Shown in pieces: positions 48,877-57,182 of a stretch of DNA of 64,000 bases (positions are counted from its first letter, which is position 1; every line of letters begins with the position of its first letter). Made by a program: the position numbers and the translations under genes. Source of the DNA: CAIWHR01 sp963846855 (GTDB lineage: Bacteria; Pseudomonadota; Gammaproteobacteria; Burkholderiales; Casimicrobiaceae); the NCBI GenBank assembly GCA_963846855.1, contig CAWJXK010000003.1, positions 229,624 through 293,623 of the forward strand. The letters run 5' to 3'. The notes under the pieces are model-generated. The model had not been told where the DNA came from and ran no database searches. It saw only the letters and a program-made list of their open reading frames with translations.

Positions 48877-49848
48877 TTATTGCAGCCGCGGTCGCTTGAG
48901 GAAGTCGGCGCGATCGGCGGACTGTACGCGAACGCGCGCCGGTGCCCCTCCGCGCGCCAGCGTCAGCGGAACGGGAACGCCGGCCGCTCCCATTCCCCAG
49001 ATCCTGCGGAAGAGCTCGGCGAGCTCGCCGACGCGCGTGCCGTCGACGTCGACGATGATGTCGCCAGGCTGAATGCCGGCGCGCTCCGCCGGCCCGCCCG
49101 GCGCGATCCCGGTGACGACGAGCCCGTCGGGCGATTGCGCCGTGTACATCCCGAGCCACGGACGGGCGGGTCCCGCGCGCCGGCCGAGCTTCAGAAGGTC
49201 GTCGCGCACCGGCGGCAACAGGTCGATCGGCACGAACATGTTGCCCTTGACGACGTCGTCGCCGGACGGCTCCTGCACGTAGAGCGAGCCGATGCCGGCG
49301 AGCGTGCCGTCCTCGCCGACCAGCGCGGCGCCGCTCCATTCGGGATGCGGCGGCGTGACGAACATCGCCGCGTCGATGAGGTACTCCCACGGCCCGGCGA
49401 ACTCGCGCTTCGCGAACACCTCGGCCTTGAGCGCGTGCGCGCGGCCGCCCTGACCGACGACGATCACGCGGTCACCGGCCTCGATGCCCGTGGCCGACCC
49501 GCATTCGAGCGGCGGCAGGCCGAGGTTGCCGAGCGGCTGGACCAGGCCGAAGCCGGTGACGAAATCGTACGCGAGCGGATGGCCGGGAATGACCGCGCCG
49601 TTGTTGCCCGTGAGCCAGATGGTCTCGGCCTCGGTGATGAGATAGCCGATCGTGAGCACGAGGCCGTCGTCACCGATGACGACGCCATTGCCCGCCCGCT
49701 CGGTGCCGAGGATCGGCGCGGTGAAGGCGTCCTCCGGTATCTCCGCGCGCAGCGCCACCACCGAATCGAGCACCGCGTCGAGGTCGAACGCGACGTCGGC
49801 GGCCTTCGGCTGCAGATCTCTCGGAAAACCCCAATTCGATTCGGACAT
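48877..49848 (-). CDS. HtrA-like trypsin-fold protein with PDZ domain, probably inactive
   Basis: 323 residues. The N-terminal trypsin-like fold aligns with DegP/HtrA (GNGVVIGDDGLVLT, GDRVIVVGQGG, EWSGAALVGEDGTLAGIGSL). A C-terminal PDZ domain follows (PWLGMYTAQSPDGLVVTGIA, RAGIQPGDIIVDVDGT). The Ser of the usual GNSGG is kept as WSGAA. Where HtrA has the catalytic His (TNNHVV) this has TIGYLITEA, and where it has TDLAVL this has TGFGLV, so His and Asp are missing. No signal peptide is seen. It may bind peptides or act as a scaffold rather than cut. Confidence 0.87.
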   Translation of the reverse strand: MSESNWGFPRDLQPKAADVAFDLDAVLDSVVALRAEIPEDAFTAPILGTERAGNGVVIGDDGLVLTIGYLITEAETIWLTGNNGAVIPGHPLAYDFVTGFGLVQPLGNLGLPPLECGSATGIEAGDRVIVVGQGGRAHALKAEVFAKREFAGPWEYLIDAAMFVTPPHPEWSGAALVGEDGTLAGIGSLYVQEPSGDDVVKGNMFVPIDLLPPVRDDLLKLGRRAGPARPWLGMYTAQSPDGLVVTGIAPGGPAERAGIQPGDIIVDVDGTRVGELAELFRRIWGMGAAGVPVPLTLARGGAPARVRVQSADRADFLKRPRLQ

Positions 49849-50029
49849 GGATCGGTACGCGCGCGCGAGCCGTGTACTCTAATCCTTTCGCTGCACGGGG
49901 TCGATGCCGCGCATCGCGGGTCTCGACGCGCTGAATTAGGGTCAACCGAAACGATAACGAGGGCGGGTGCGCGCCGGCTCTCGTGTTTTCACGCGCGGCC
50001 GCAGGCCGCAATTCCAGGCTTGCGCGCGA

Positions 50030-50314
50030 TCACTCGACGCCGATGTTCGGCGTCTCGCGCCGGCGCGAGAGGTACCAGGCGACTGCGGCGGGCACCACGA
50101 AGATCAGCGCATGGATCGCCACTTCCACGAAGACCGGATGCCCGGTGGCAACCCCCACGCCGAAGTCGGCAACGGCGATCAGCAGCCACGCCCAGATGAA
50201 AAGCCACCCGCCGTCGAGCCCGCGCGTGACGCGCCGGGCGTTGACCGCGGCGGCGATCGCATCGAACGCAAAGGCGAGCGCGGCGCCGATCACGATTGCG
50301 ATGAATGTGCGCAT
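50030..50314 (-). CDS. Small membrane protein of unknown function
   Basis: 94 residues with three likely helices: FIAIVIGAALAFAFDAIAAA, WLFIWAWLLIAVADFGVGVA and VEVAIHALIFVVPAAVAWYL, then a basic SRRRE tail. No enzyme motif. I do not recognise the family. It stands between the HtrA-like gene and the lipoprotein gene, with no close operon partner. Confidence 0.7.
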   Translation of the reverse strand: MRTFIAIVIGAALAFAFDAIAAAVNARRVTRGLDGGWLFIWAWLLIAVADFGVGVATGHPVFVEVAIHALIFVVPAAVAWYLSRRRETPNIGVE

Positions 50315-50574
50315 GGGCGGGCTTTCGGGTGAGGTCCGGCGCGCGGGTCCTACCCGTGCCAGCGTCGTTGTTCTGGGAATCCGCTTTCCGACGGCAAGCC
50401 GACCGGCTCCTGGACACGCAATCCTGCCGCCGGCGCCGATGCTACTCCTGCGCGTCGGTGCCGCGCAATTCCGTCCGGCGCCTCCTCATTTCCGGGAAGG
50501 CGGATCGCGGGGCGCGGTTCGCCTGGGCGCGCGATCGGAATTCGCGGGAAATCGCGACGGGCGTCAAGCCGGCG

Positions 50575-51048
50575 TCACGGCGCCTTGCAGTCGCACGCGT
50601 CGTCGCCCTTGTCGAAGATGATCCGCCACGTGCCGGGGGCCTCCTGCCGCCACACTGACGTGAACGTTCCCGCGAGCTTGCCGGCGGCATCCTTCACCGG
50701 CCCGGTGGAAAGCGCGAGCTTTCCCGAATCCTGCACGTCAACGTGTTCCGGAGCCCAGCTGAACGGCGGGTCCTTCTTCTCGAACAGCTTTTTCCACACG
50801 GCCGCGACTTCCGCCTTGCCGCGAAGCGTCTTGGGGCCGTTGAAGAACACCGCATCATCCGCGACGAACGACATGAACGCCGTGAAATCGCGATCGGCCA
50901 TCGTGCGGGCGAACGCGCGCTCGGTGGCGGCGACCTCGGCACGGAGCGCCGCGAGATCGGGCATTGCGTCCGGGCGCGGCGCGGATGTCGAGCATGCCGT
51001 CGTCAGCAACGCCGCGGCGATGAGCGCGAGGGAACGGAAGGCGTTCAT
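50575..51048 (-). CDS. SnoaL/NTF2-like lipoprotein
   Basis: 157 residues. The N-terminus is a lipoprotein signal (ALIAAALLTTACSTSAP, lipobox LTTAC, Cys near residue 19). The mature part is a DUF4440/SnoaL-like NTF2 fold: FARTMADRDFTAFMSFVADD, the core KTLRGKAEVAAVWKKLFEKK, and the last strands TFTSVWRQEAPGTWRIIFDK. These folds are often isomerase- or hydrolase-like or purely binding; no substrate is evident. It is the second SnoaL-like exported protein in the window. Confidence 0.87.
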   Translation of the reverse strand: MNAFRSLALIAAALLTTACSTSAPRPDAMPDLAALRAEVAATERAFARTMADRDFTAFMSFVADDAVFFNGPKTLRGKAEVAAVWKKLFEKKDPPFSWAPEHVDVQDSGKLALSTGPVKDAAGKLAGTFTSVWRQEAPGTWRIIFDKGDDACDCKAP

Positions 51049-51339
51049 GCGGAAATGGTAGCGCAATGTGGCCGGTCGCGGTACGGCCCGGCCGCCGGCC
51101 GCCGGAAGCCTCACGTCAGTGCGGCGCGGCGACCGCCCTGTTGCATTTTTGCAAACGCGCGTCGGCGTCGGCGCGAAAATTTCTTGTCTCGCCGGGCGTG
51201 TCAACGGTAACATTCACTCACTCGTTAAACGAGTGCTCGCCCGCAGGAATGACGAGCCAATCGCCGCTTACGGGAACCGCAACCAGGACCATGACGCGCA
51301 CGATGCACATCGATTCGATCGCAACCTCGGGCTTCGCCG

Positions 51340-51460
51340 CCCGCAGGATCGGTTCGCGCGTGCGCCTTGGAATGGGCGGTTGCCTGAATTCCTCGCCGGT
51401 GCAAACCGGCGCGGCCGCGACGACGTAGCAGCACCCCGACCGGAAGACATTCCGCCGGGT
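51340..51460 (+). promoter_or_regulatory. Probable cobalamin riboswitch
   Basis: The sequence follows the cobalamin aptamer pattern: a GGTTCGCGCGTGCGCC arm, TGAATTCC (AxGGGAA-like block), then GCCGGTGCAAACCGGCGCGG and CCGCGACGACGTAGC. These match the CCGGTGCAAATCCGG-CGG-CGCGCCACTGTA core with one base missing. It ends with a B12-box-like GACCGGAAGACATTCCG. No recognisable B12-linked gene follows; a 62-codon frame with a strong ribosome site begins at 51581. The exact boundaries are approximate. Confidence 0.65.
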
Positions 51461-51580
51461 GAGTCGGCGGAACTGTCGGAAGGTCCGATTCCCCTTCCCT
51501 TTCGACAGCCCGCCACCGGTAACGTGGTGATGGCCCTCGTGCGCGACCGCGCGCGGGAGGCACGACGAAAGGAGGACCGC

Positions 51581-51769
51581 ATGACGCAAAACATCTCGTT
51601 CGCAACGGCCCGTTCGCCGCGCCGAACTGCACGCGTTCGCACTGACGCGCCGGATCGGGGCGGCCACGCCGTCCCGTCGTCGCGCGCGCTCGCGCGCGAT
51701 GCCGGCATGCCGGGCTGCGGCCAGGAAAACATGCGATGCCGGGTTTTCACTGGGGGAGGCGATTCGTAA
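51581..51769 (+). CDS. Small unknown frame downstream of the B12 riboswitch
   Basis: 62 residues, starting MTQNISFATARSPRRTARVR and ending in a Cys/Gly-rich tail (GMPGCGQENMRCRVFTGGGD). The only support is a very good ribosome site, AAAGGAGG five bases before the ATG, and its position between the probable cobalamin riboswitch and a strong terminator. The composition is not clearly protein-like, so it may be the remnant or leader of a lost gene. No signal peptide or helix is seen. Confidence 0.35.
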   Translation: MTQNISFATARSPRRTARVRTDAPDRGGHAVPSSRALARDAGMPGCGQENMRCRVFTGGGDS

Positions 51770-51793
51770 CCGGATCGACAACCCTCCCGAGCG

Positions 51794-51838
51794 AAAGCCC
51801 GGTCGCCGACGAAATGCGGCACCGGGCTTTTGCTTTTC
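51794..51838 (+). terminator. Rho-independent terminator
   Basis: A perfect 10-bp stem AAAGCCCGGT / ACCGGGCTTT with a 17-base loop, then TGCTTTT. It closes the transcript that starts with the probable B12 riboswitch. Confidence 0.75.
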
Positions 51839-51877
51839 CCGGTGCACGCGAAACACAACGACAGCGGGGCACCTGAA

Positions 51878-52081
51878 ATGAGTCGAGCAGACAGGGATTT
51901 CGCAAGGCCGTACGGGATCGGCGACTTCGAGCTCGTGCGGGAATCAAGGAACGGAGCGTACTGGCGGGCGGCGGACGGCATGGTGGTCCGCCTCGCGATG
52001 CCGGAGCGCGGGCGCGCGCCGGACCGGGAATCCGAAGCGCAGGAAGAGCCGGACGCGCCCGGCAATGCTGGTGGAAGCTGA
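51878..52081 (+). CDS. Possible small hypothetical protein
   Basis: 67 residues, highly charged (MSRADRDFARPYGIGDFELV, then an acidic Pro/Gly tail). The ribosome site is weak. It has no family resemblance that I can see and could be a chance frame. It follows the terminator, so it would need its own promoter. Confidence 0.3.
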   Translation: MSRADRDFARPYGIGDFELVRESRNGAYWRAADGMVVRLAMPERGRAPDRESEAQEEPDAPGNAGGS

Positions 52082-52475
52082 AGCAGTGGTTGCATTGCGA
52101 CCGCGCGCAACGGGCGCTCAGGATCTGTCACTGGATCCGGCGCGCTTGGCTCGCATGGCAAGTAGCAAGGATCGCCTTGCGTCTCGTCAGCGGCGTCTAG
52201 AAAGGGTTGCGCCAGGGAACGTTGACCTCGGCGACGCCGCGCAAGCGGCGGTTGGACGGCGATTTCTCATGCTGTGCGCGGCATGACTAACCGATTTTGC
52301 GGAATCGCCGCCGTGCGCAACGCGCACGGTCTGCAGTCGCAGGGGCCCGGCGGAAACACCCGCCGGGCCATGCGGCGACTGAGTCGTCTCCAAAACTACT
52401 GCGCGCGCCGGTCGCTTTGTAGTTCCGGCCGCCGCTTCGCGGCCAAACGCTCGCGTTGTCTGCAGACGTCCTCAG
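52082..52475. other. Intergenic region with a strong hairpin
   Basis: No supportable gene in nearly 400 bases. It holds one perfect hairpin at 52344-52369 (GGCCCGGCGG / CCGCCGGGCC, 6-base loop) without a T tract. It lies downstream of the amine oxidase gene on the minus strand and may stabilise or end that transcript. Confidence 0.55.
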
Positions 52476-53645
52476 TCATGCGGAGAAACGCGCGAGACGG
52501 AAGCTCGACAGATCGAGGCGGGGTTCGCCATCGACGACGATCTGCGCCAGCGCCTCGCCGATCGCGGCGGAGTGCTTGAATCCGTGTCCGGAGCATGGTG
52601 ACACGATCAGCACCCGCTCGGACGCGGGGTGGCGGTCGATGACAAACCCGAAATCGGGCGTCACCGTATAGAGACATACCGCCGAACGCACGCATCGGCT
52701 GTCGAGGCCCGGCAGGAACGGCGCGACGAATCGCTCGCGCATCAAATCGATTTCGGCCTGCGTCACGGTGCGGTCGATCGCCTCGGCGCAGGTCGTTGCG
52801 TCATAGTGCTCGGCGCCGATCTTGACGCCGCCGCTCGCGCCATCGATCGCCGGAAAGCCGTAGATGCCTTGTTTCCGGTCCTGCAATTCCCAGATGAAGA
52901 TCGGGAAATTCTCCGGCAGAAACGGCGTCAGCGGTCCGGCGACGTCGAACCAGAAGAGCATCTGCCGATAAACCGTGAAATGCCGCGAGACTTCGGGCCC
53001 CACAAGGCCGGGCAGCCACGCGCCGGCCGTCACGACCAGCCGGTCGGCGCGATAGTCGCCCTTCTCCGTCGTCACCGTGACCGCCCCGTCCGAGATGTCG
53101 AACCCGCGGACGATCTCGTCGCGCCGGAGGGTCGCGCCGAGGCGTTGCGCGACGGCGAGATGCGCGGCGACGCAGGCCTCGGGCCGCACGAAGCCCGCGC
53201 TCGGCTCGAAATAGCCGTATTCGTCGTCGGCGATGTTGAACGCGGGAAAGCGCCGGCGGATCGCGGGAGCGTCGAGAAGCTCGTGCGCGATCCCGAACCG
53301 GCGCGCCGCCCCGACAGTGTTCGCGAAGAAGTTCTCGACGTGATTGATCGAGGTCTTGGTGGCGCTCGAGATCACGAGCCCGCCGTTGCACGTCATGAGG
53401 GACGCGCCGGTCTCGCCCTCGAGCTCGCGCCAGAGCTCGTGCGAGCGCAACGCCAGCGGCGTGTACTGCTCGCCCTCGCCGATGGCGAGCCGCGTGATGC
53501 GCGTGTCGCCGTGCGTCGACCCGAAGGCGTGCGGCGGGGAGAACCGGTCGATCCCGAGCACGCGGTTGCCGCGCCGCGCGAGATGGCACGCGGTGGCGCT
53601 GCCCATCGCGCCCAGGCCGAGCACGATGGTTTCGAATCGATTCAT
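52476..53645 (-). CDS. solA: FAD-dependent amine oxidase (monomeric sarcosine oxidase/MTOX type)
   Basis: 389 residues. The FAD-binding start is VLGLGAMGSATACHLARRG, followed by the family's GSTHGDTRITRLA. The C-terminal half has CLYTVTPDFGFVIDRHP and PCSGHGFKHSAAIGEALA, where the Cys is the residue that carries covalent flavin in this family. It oxidises N-methyl amino acids such as sarcosine or N-methyltryptophan to the amino acid, formaldehyde and hydrogen peroxide. Starts 36 bases after the PLP-enzyme gene, so the two are probably one transcript. The symbol follows the family. Confidence 0.88.
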   Translation of the reverse strand: MNRFETIVLGLGAMGSATACHLARRGNRVLGIDRFSPPHAFGSTHGDTRITRLAIGEGEQYTPLALRSHELWRELEGETGASLMTCNGGLVISSATKTSINHVENFFANTVGAARRFGIAHELLDAPAIRRRFPAFNIADDEYGYFEPSAGFVRPEACVAAHLAVAQRLGATLRRDEIVRGFDISDGAVTVTTEKGDYRADRLVVTAGAWLPGLVGPEVSRHFTVYRQMLFWFDVAGPLTPFLPENFPIFIWELQDRKQGIYGFPAIDGASGGVKIGAEHYDATTCAEAIDRTVTQAEIDLMRERFVAPFLPGLDSRCVRSAVCLYTVTPDFGFVIDRHPASERVLIVSPCSGHGFKHSAAIGEALAQIVVDGEPRLDLSSFRLARFSA

Positions 53646-53681
53646 CGTCGAGTCCGCTCGGAGGTCCGCGTCGCCGCCGCG

Positions 53682-54827
53682 TCAGCGCAGCGCCTGCTCG
53701 ATGTCGGCGACGAGGTCGTCGACGTGCTCGATCCCGATCGACAGCCGCACGAGATCCGCGGGACAGAGCGTGCCGGGACCCTCGACGCTGGCGCGGTGCT
53801 CGGCGAGGCTCTCGACCGATCCCAGCGAGGTCGCCCGCTTGAAGACGCGCAGTTTCGCCGTGAAGGCCTTCGCGGCGTCCTCTCCGGCACGAAGGCGCAG
53901 CGACATCATTCCGCCGAACCCGCCGCGCATCTGTGCCGCCGCGACCGCGTGTCCCGGATGCGTCGGCAAGCCCGGGTACAGCACGTGCGAGAGCTTCGGA
54001 TGCGCATGGAAGTGTCGCGCGATCTCGAGCGCGTTCGCGCTGGCCGCGGCAACGCGAAGGTGCAGCGTGCGCATCCCGCGCAGCAGGAGCGCCGCCTCGA
54101 ACGGGCCGAGCACCGCGCCGCCGCTTGCCCGGACGTAACGGATCCGCTGCCAGAGCGCATCGTCCGCGCGCGTCGCAAGCGCGCCGGCGATGACGTCGGA
54201 ATGGCCGTTGAGGTACTTGGTCGCCGAATGCATCACAAGATCGGCACCCTGCTCCAGCGGGCGCGTCAAGAGCGGCGTCGCGACGGTGGAATCGACGGCA
54301 ACGATGGCGCCGATTTCACGGGCGAGGGCGCACGCCGCGGCGATGTCGGTGATGTCCCACGTCGGGTTCGCCGGCGTCTCGATCCAGATCAGACGTGGCC
54401 GGTGCGCGCGGGCGCCGGCAGCGAGTCCGTCGATCGACGCGTTGTCGTAGAACTCGATCGCGAGCCCCCACGGCGACGCGAACTCGACCAGCCATTTGCG
54501 CAGCGCCCAGTACATGTTGCGGGGCGCCAGCACGCGATCGCCGGGCGCGAGCGCCTGGAAGACGGCGGCGCTCGCGGCCTGGCCCGAGGCGAACAGGAGC
54601 GCGGCCGCCGCGCCCTCGAGCGACGCGAGCAGCGCTTCGGCCGGGTCGTAGCTCGGATTGTCGGCGCGCGAGTACACGCGCCCGCCGGGATACGCGCAAT
54701 CGGCGCCGCGCTCGTAGGTCGTCGACACGTGAATCGGCGGCACGACATCGCGATAGGGCGCCGCGACCCGTCCCATTCCCTGTGCGGCGAGCGTTTCCGG
54801 ATGCAGCGGCAGCAAGTCCCTGGTCAT
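53682..54827 (-). CDS. Cys/Met-metabolism PLP enzyme (cystathionine synthase/lyase type)
   Basis: 381 residues of the trans-sulfuration PLP family. The cofactor phosphate loop is LLFASGQAASAAVFQAL, and the substrate/cofactor motif IWIETPANPTWDITD and the PLP Lys204 in SATKYLNGHSDV are intact. The end SLGSVESLAEHRAS and RLSIGIEHVDDLV is typical of cystathionine gamma-synthase, cystathionine lyases and methionine gamma-lyase; the sequence alone does not separate these. I chose the ATG at 54827 (MTRDLLPLHPETLAA). It is likely the first gene of a pair with the amine oxidase, divergent from cardiolipin synthase. Confidence 0.9.
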   Translation of the reverse strand: MTRDLLPLHPETLAAQGMGRVAAPYRDVVPPIHVSTTYERGADCAYPGGRVYSRADNPSYDPAEALLASLEGAAAALLFASGQAASAAVFQALAPGDRVLAPRNMYWALRKWLVEFASPWGLAIEFYDNASIDGLAAGARAHRPRLIWIETPANPTWDITDIAAACALAREIGAIVAVDSTVATPLLTRPLEQGADLVMHSATKYLNGHSDVIAGALATRADDALWQRIRYVRASGGAVLGPFEAALLLRGMRTLHLRVAAASANALEIARHFHAHPKLSHVLYPGLPTHPGHAVAAAQMRGGFGGMMSLRLRAGEDAAKAFTAKLRVFKRATSLGSVESLAEHRASVEGPGTLCPADLVRLSIGIEHVDDLVADIEQALR

Positions 54828-54944
54828 GGCGATCGCATCGTGATGGCAGGAGTGCAATATGCCTTCATCGGCGCCCTCCCGCAAACCAGGCGCGCGCCGA
54901 TGCTAGAGTTCCGCCTGTCACCGCCCGAAGCCCGACTGTCCCCG

Positions 54945-56384
54945 ATGAGCGCGCTCTTCTCCGACAACCCGCTGTGGTTCAACCTCTTCTTCGCCGCCGA
55001 GTGGATGGTTCGACTCGCGATGCTGATCATCGTGCCGATGCGGCGCTCGCCCGAGGCGGCCAAGGGATGGCTGTTGCTGATCTTCTTCGAGCCGTCCGTG
55101 GGTCTCGCGCTCTACCTGCTGATCGGCCGGCCCACGCTGCCGAAATGGCGTCTCGCGCGGCAGACGGAATTCGACGAGCTCTCGCGCCCGCACTTCGCGC
55201 GGCTCGCGAGCGAGCCCAACATCTTCCACCCCGACGTCGGTCCCACCATCAACCGCGCCGTCACGCTCGCCGAGAATCTCGGCGAACTGCCGATCCTCGG
55301 TGGCAACGGCGCGGAAATCCTTGCGGTCTACGAGACGACGATCGACCGGATCATCGCCGACATCGACGCGGCGCACGATCACGTGCACCTCCTCTTCTAC
55401 ATCATCGCCGACGACGCGACTTCGCAGCGGGTGGTCGCCGCGCTGCAGCGCGCGGTCCTGCGCGGCGTCAACTGCCGCGTACTTGCCGATTCGTTGGGAT
55501 CGCGGCCCGATTTCCGCCGCATGCTGCCCGGACTGCGCCGCAAGGGCATCCTCGCCGAGGAGTCGATGCGGCTCGGTTTCCTGGGGCGCACCGGCCGGCT
55601 CGACCTGCGCAATCACCGCAAGCTCGTCGTCGTCGACGGCCGCATCGGCTACACCGGGTCGCAGAACCTCGTCGACTCGACGTTCAAGAAGGGACTCGAC
55701 TACGAGGAGCTCAACGTCCGCCTGACCGGGCCGGTCGTGCTGGAGCTGCAGGCGGTGTTCGCCGAGGACTGGTACACCGAGACCGGCGAATTCCTGGGCG
55801 ATCCGCGCTATTTTCCCGAGCCGCACGTTGGCGGGGACGTCGCGGCGCAGGTGCTCCCGAGCGGCCCGGGCTATCCGCGCGAGAACAACCAGCGGCTCAT
55901 CGTGTCGCTGATCCACGCAGCCAGCCGCCGCATCGTGATCACGATGCCCTACCTCATCCCGGACGACGCGCTGATGCAGGCGCTGCAGACCGCCGTGCTG
56001 CGCGGCGTCGAGGTGACGCTGGTGGTTCCGCTGCAGATGGATCAGTACCTCGTGTGCCTCGCGCAGCGCTCGTATTACGACGAGCTCCTCGGCTCCGGCA
56101 TTCAGATCTGCCGCTACGGCAAGCGCTTTCTGCATGCGAAGCACCTGTCGATCGACGGCACGATTGCGTGGATCGGCTCGTCGAACCTCGATATCCGCTC
56201 GTTCGCCCTGAACGCAGAAATAATCGTGCTCTGCTACGACGCGCACGTCTGCTCGCGCCTCGCCGTCGAGCAGCGGCGCTACCTCAAGGAAGGCGAGATG
56301 CTCGACCTCGCCGCCTGGCGCCAACGCAGGGCGCCCGTCAAATTCGCCGAGAACCTCGCACGCCTGCTGAGTCCGCTTCTCTAG
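54945..56384 (+). CDS. cls: Cardiolipin synthase (phospholipase D family)
   Basis: 479 residues. Two N-terminal membrane helices (about 10-60, WMVRLAMLIIVPMRRSPEAA, LLLIFFEPSVGLALYLLIG) precede two PLD catalytic motifs: NHRKLVVVDGRIGYTGSQN (His224) and LHAKHLSIDGTIAWIGSSN (His397). It joins two phosphatidylglycerol molecules, or PG with another lipid, to make cardiolipin in the inner membrane. The ATG at 54945 places the first helix properly; an ATG at 54903 region is less likely. Length and layout fit ClsA-type enzymes. Confidence 0.93.
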   Translation: MSALFSDNPLWFNLFFAAEWMVRLAMLIIVPMRRSPEAAKGWLLLIFFEPSVGLALYLLIGRPTLPKWRLARQTEFDELSRPHFARLASEPNIFHPDVGPTINRAVTLAENLGELPILGGNGAEILAVYETTIDRIIADIDAAHDHVHLLFYIIADDATSQRVVAALQRAVLRGVNCRVLADSLGSRPDFRRMLPGLRRKGILAEESMRLGFLGRTGRLDLRNHRKLVVVDGRIGYTGSQNLVDSTFKKGLDYEELNVRLTGPVVLELQAVFAEDWYTETGEFLGDPRYFPEPHVGGDVAAQVLPSGPGYPRENNQRLIVSLIHAASRRIVITMPYLIPDDALMQALQTAVLRGVEVTLVVPLQMDQYLVCLAQRSYYDELLGSGIQICRYGKRFLHAKHLSIDGTIAWIGSSNLDIRSFALNAEIIVLCYDAHVCSRLAVEQRRYLKEGEMLDLAAWRQRRAPVKFAENLARLLSPLL

Positions 56385-56480
56385 AGGCGCGACGCCGACG
56401 GATTTTGCTAGACTCGCAGGCTGGACATCGGAGGCGCGAAAGCGCTTGCGCCCGCGGTTGATGATCGAGGAACGACGTCG

Positions 56481-57092
56481 ATGAAAATCCTGTATTCACC
56501 CGCATCGCCCTTCGTGCGCAAATGCCTCGTCGCCGCCCACGAGCTCGGGCTCGACGACCGCATCGAACGCGTCCCGGTCACCGCGCATCCGGTCAACCGG
56601 GATCCGTCGATCGTCGCACTCAACCCGCTCGGCAAGGTGCCGACGCTGCTCACCGACGACGGCGCAGCCCTCTACGACAGCCGCGTCATCTGCGAATACC
56701 TCAACGCGCAGGGCGACGGCCATCTGATCCCGGGCCGCAGCCCGGAGCGTTGGCAGGTGCTGACCGCGCAATCGCTCGCCGACGGCATCATGGACGCCGC
56801 GGTGCTGACGCGCTACGAGACCGCAGTGCGGCCGGAAGCGCTGCGCTGGAGCGAATGGAGCACCGGCCAGCTCGAGAAGGTGACCGCGGCGCTCGCCCTC
56901 TTCGAACAGCGCGCGGCGCAGTTCGGAGACCGCGTCGACGTCGGAATCGTCGCGTTCGGCTGCGCGCTGGGCTACCTCGATTTCCGCTTCGCGCATCTCG
57001 CGTGGCGCGACCGGCATCCCAATGCCGCCGCCTGGTTCCAGTCGTTCGGCGCGCGCGATTCGATGGTCGCGACCCGGCCGCCCCCCGCCTGA
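56481..57092 (+). CDS. Glutathione S-transferase family protein
   Basis: 203 residues. A thioredoxin-like N-terminal half with SPASPFVRKCLVAAHELGL (Ser/Pro motif of beta-type GSTs), the cis-Pro block GKVPTLLTDDG and the DSRVICEYL motif; then an all-helical C-terminal half (LTAQSLADGIMDAAVLTRYE). It probably conjugates or isomerises small electrophiles using glutathione. Starts with MKILYSP, which is standard. It has a GAGGAACGA-type site. Confidence 0.92.
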   Translation: MKILYSPASPFVRKCLVAAHELGLDDRIERVPVTAHPVNRDPSIVALNPLGKVPTLLTDDGAALYDSRVICEYLNAQGDGHLIPGRSPERWQVLTAQSLADGIMDAAVLTRYETAVRPEALRWSEWSTGQLEKVTAALALFEQRAAQFGDRVDVGIVAFGCALGYLDFRFAHLAWRDRHPNAAAWFQSFGARDSMVATRPPPA

Positions 57093-57182
57093 TCGGATCG
57101 GCAGACTCTTCGCGCCGGCCGCTTCCTTCGTGATACGCTTTTCCGGGACGTCCTCCGTGGCGTCGAATTCCGCTCCTGCACG

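Noticed and set aside
52065..52286. A 73-codon frame after the 51878 frame
   Set aside because: Overlaps another weak frame, has no ribosome site, and no features.
52629..56384. A 1251-codon open frame covering the amine oxidase and PLP-enzyme genes in antisense
   Set aside because: Only its last 479 codons (from 54945) are a real gene, cardiolipin synthase. The rest is antisense to two well-supported genes and is Arg/Asp/Ala-rich, typical of GC-rich shadow frames.
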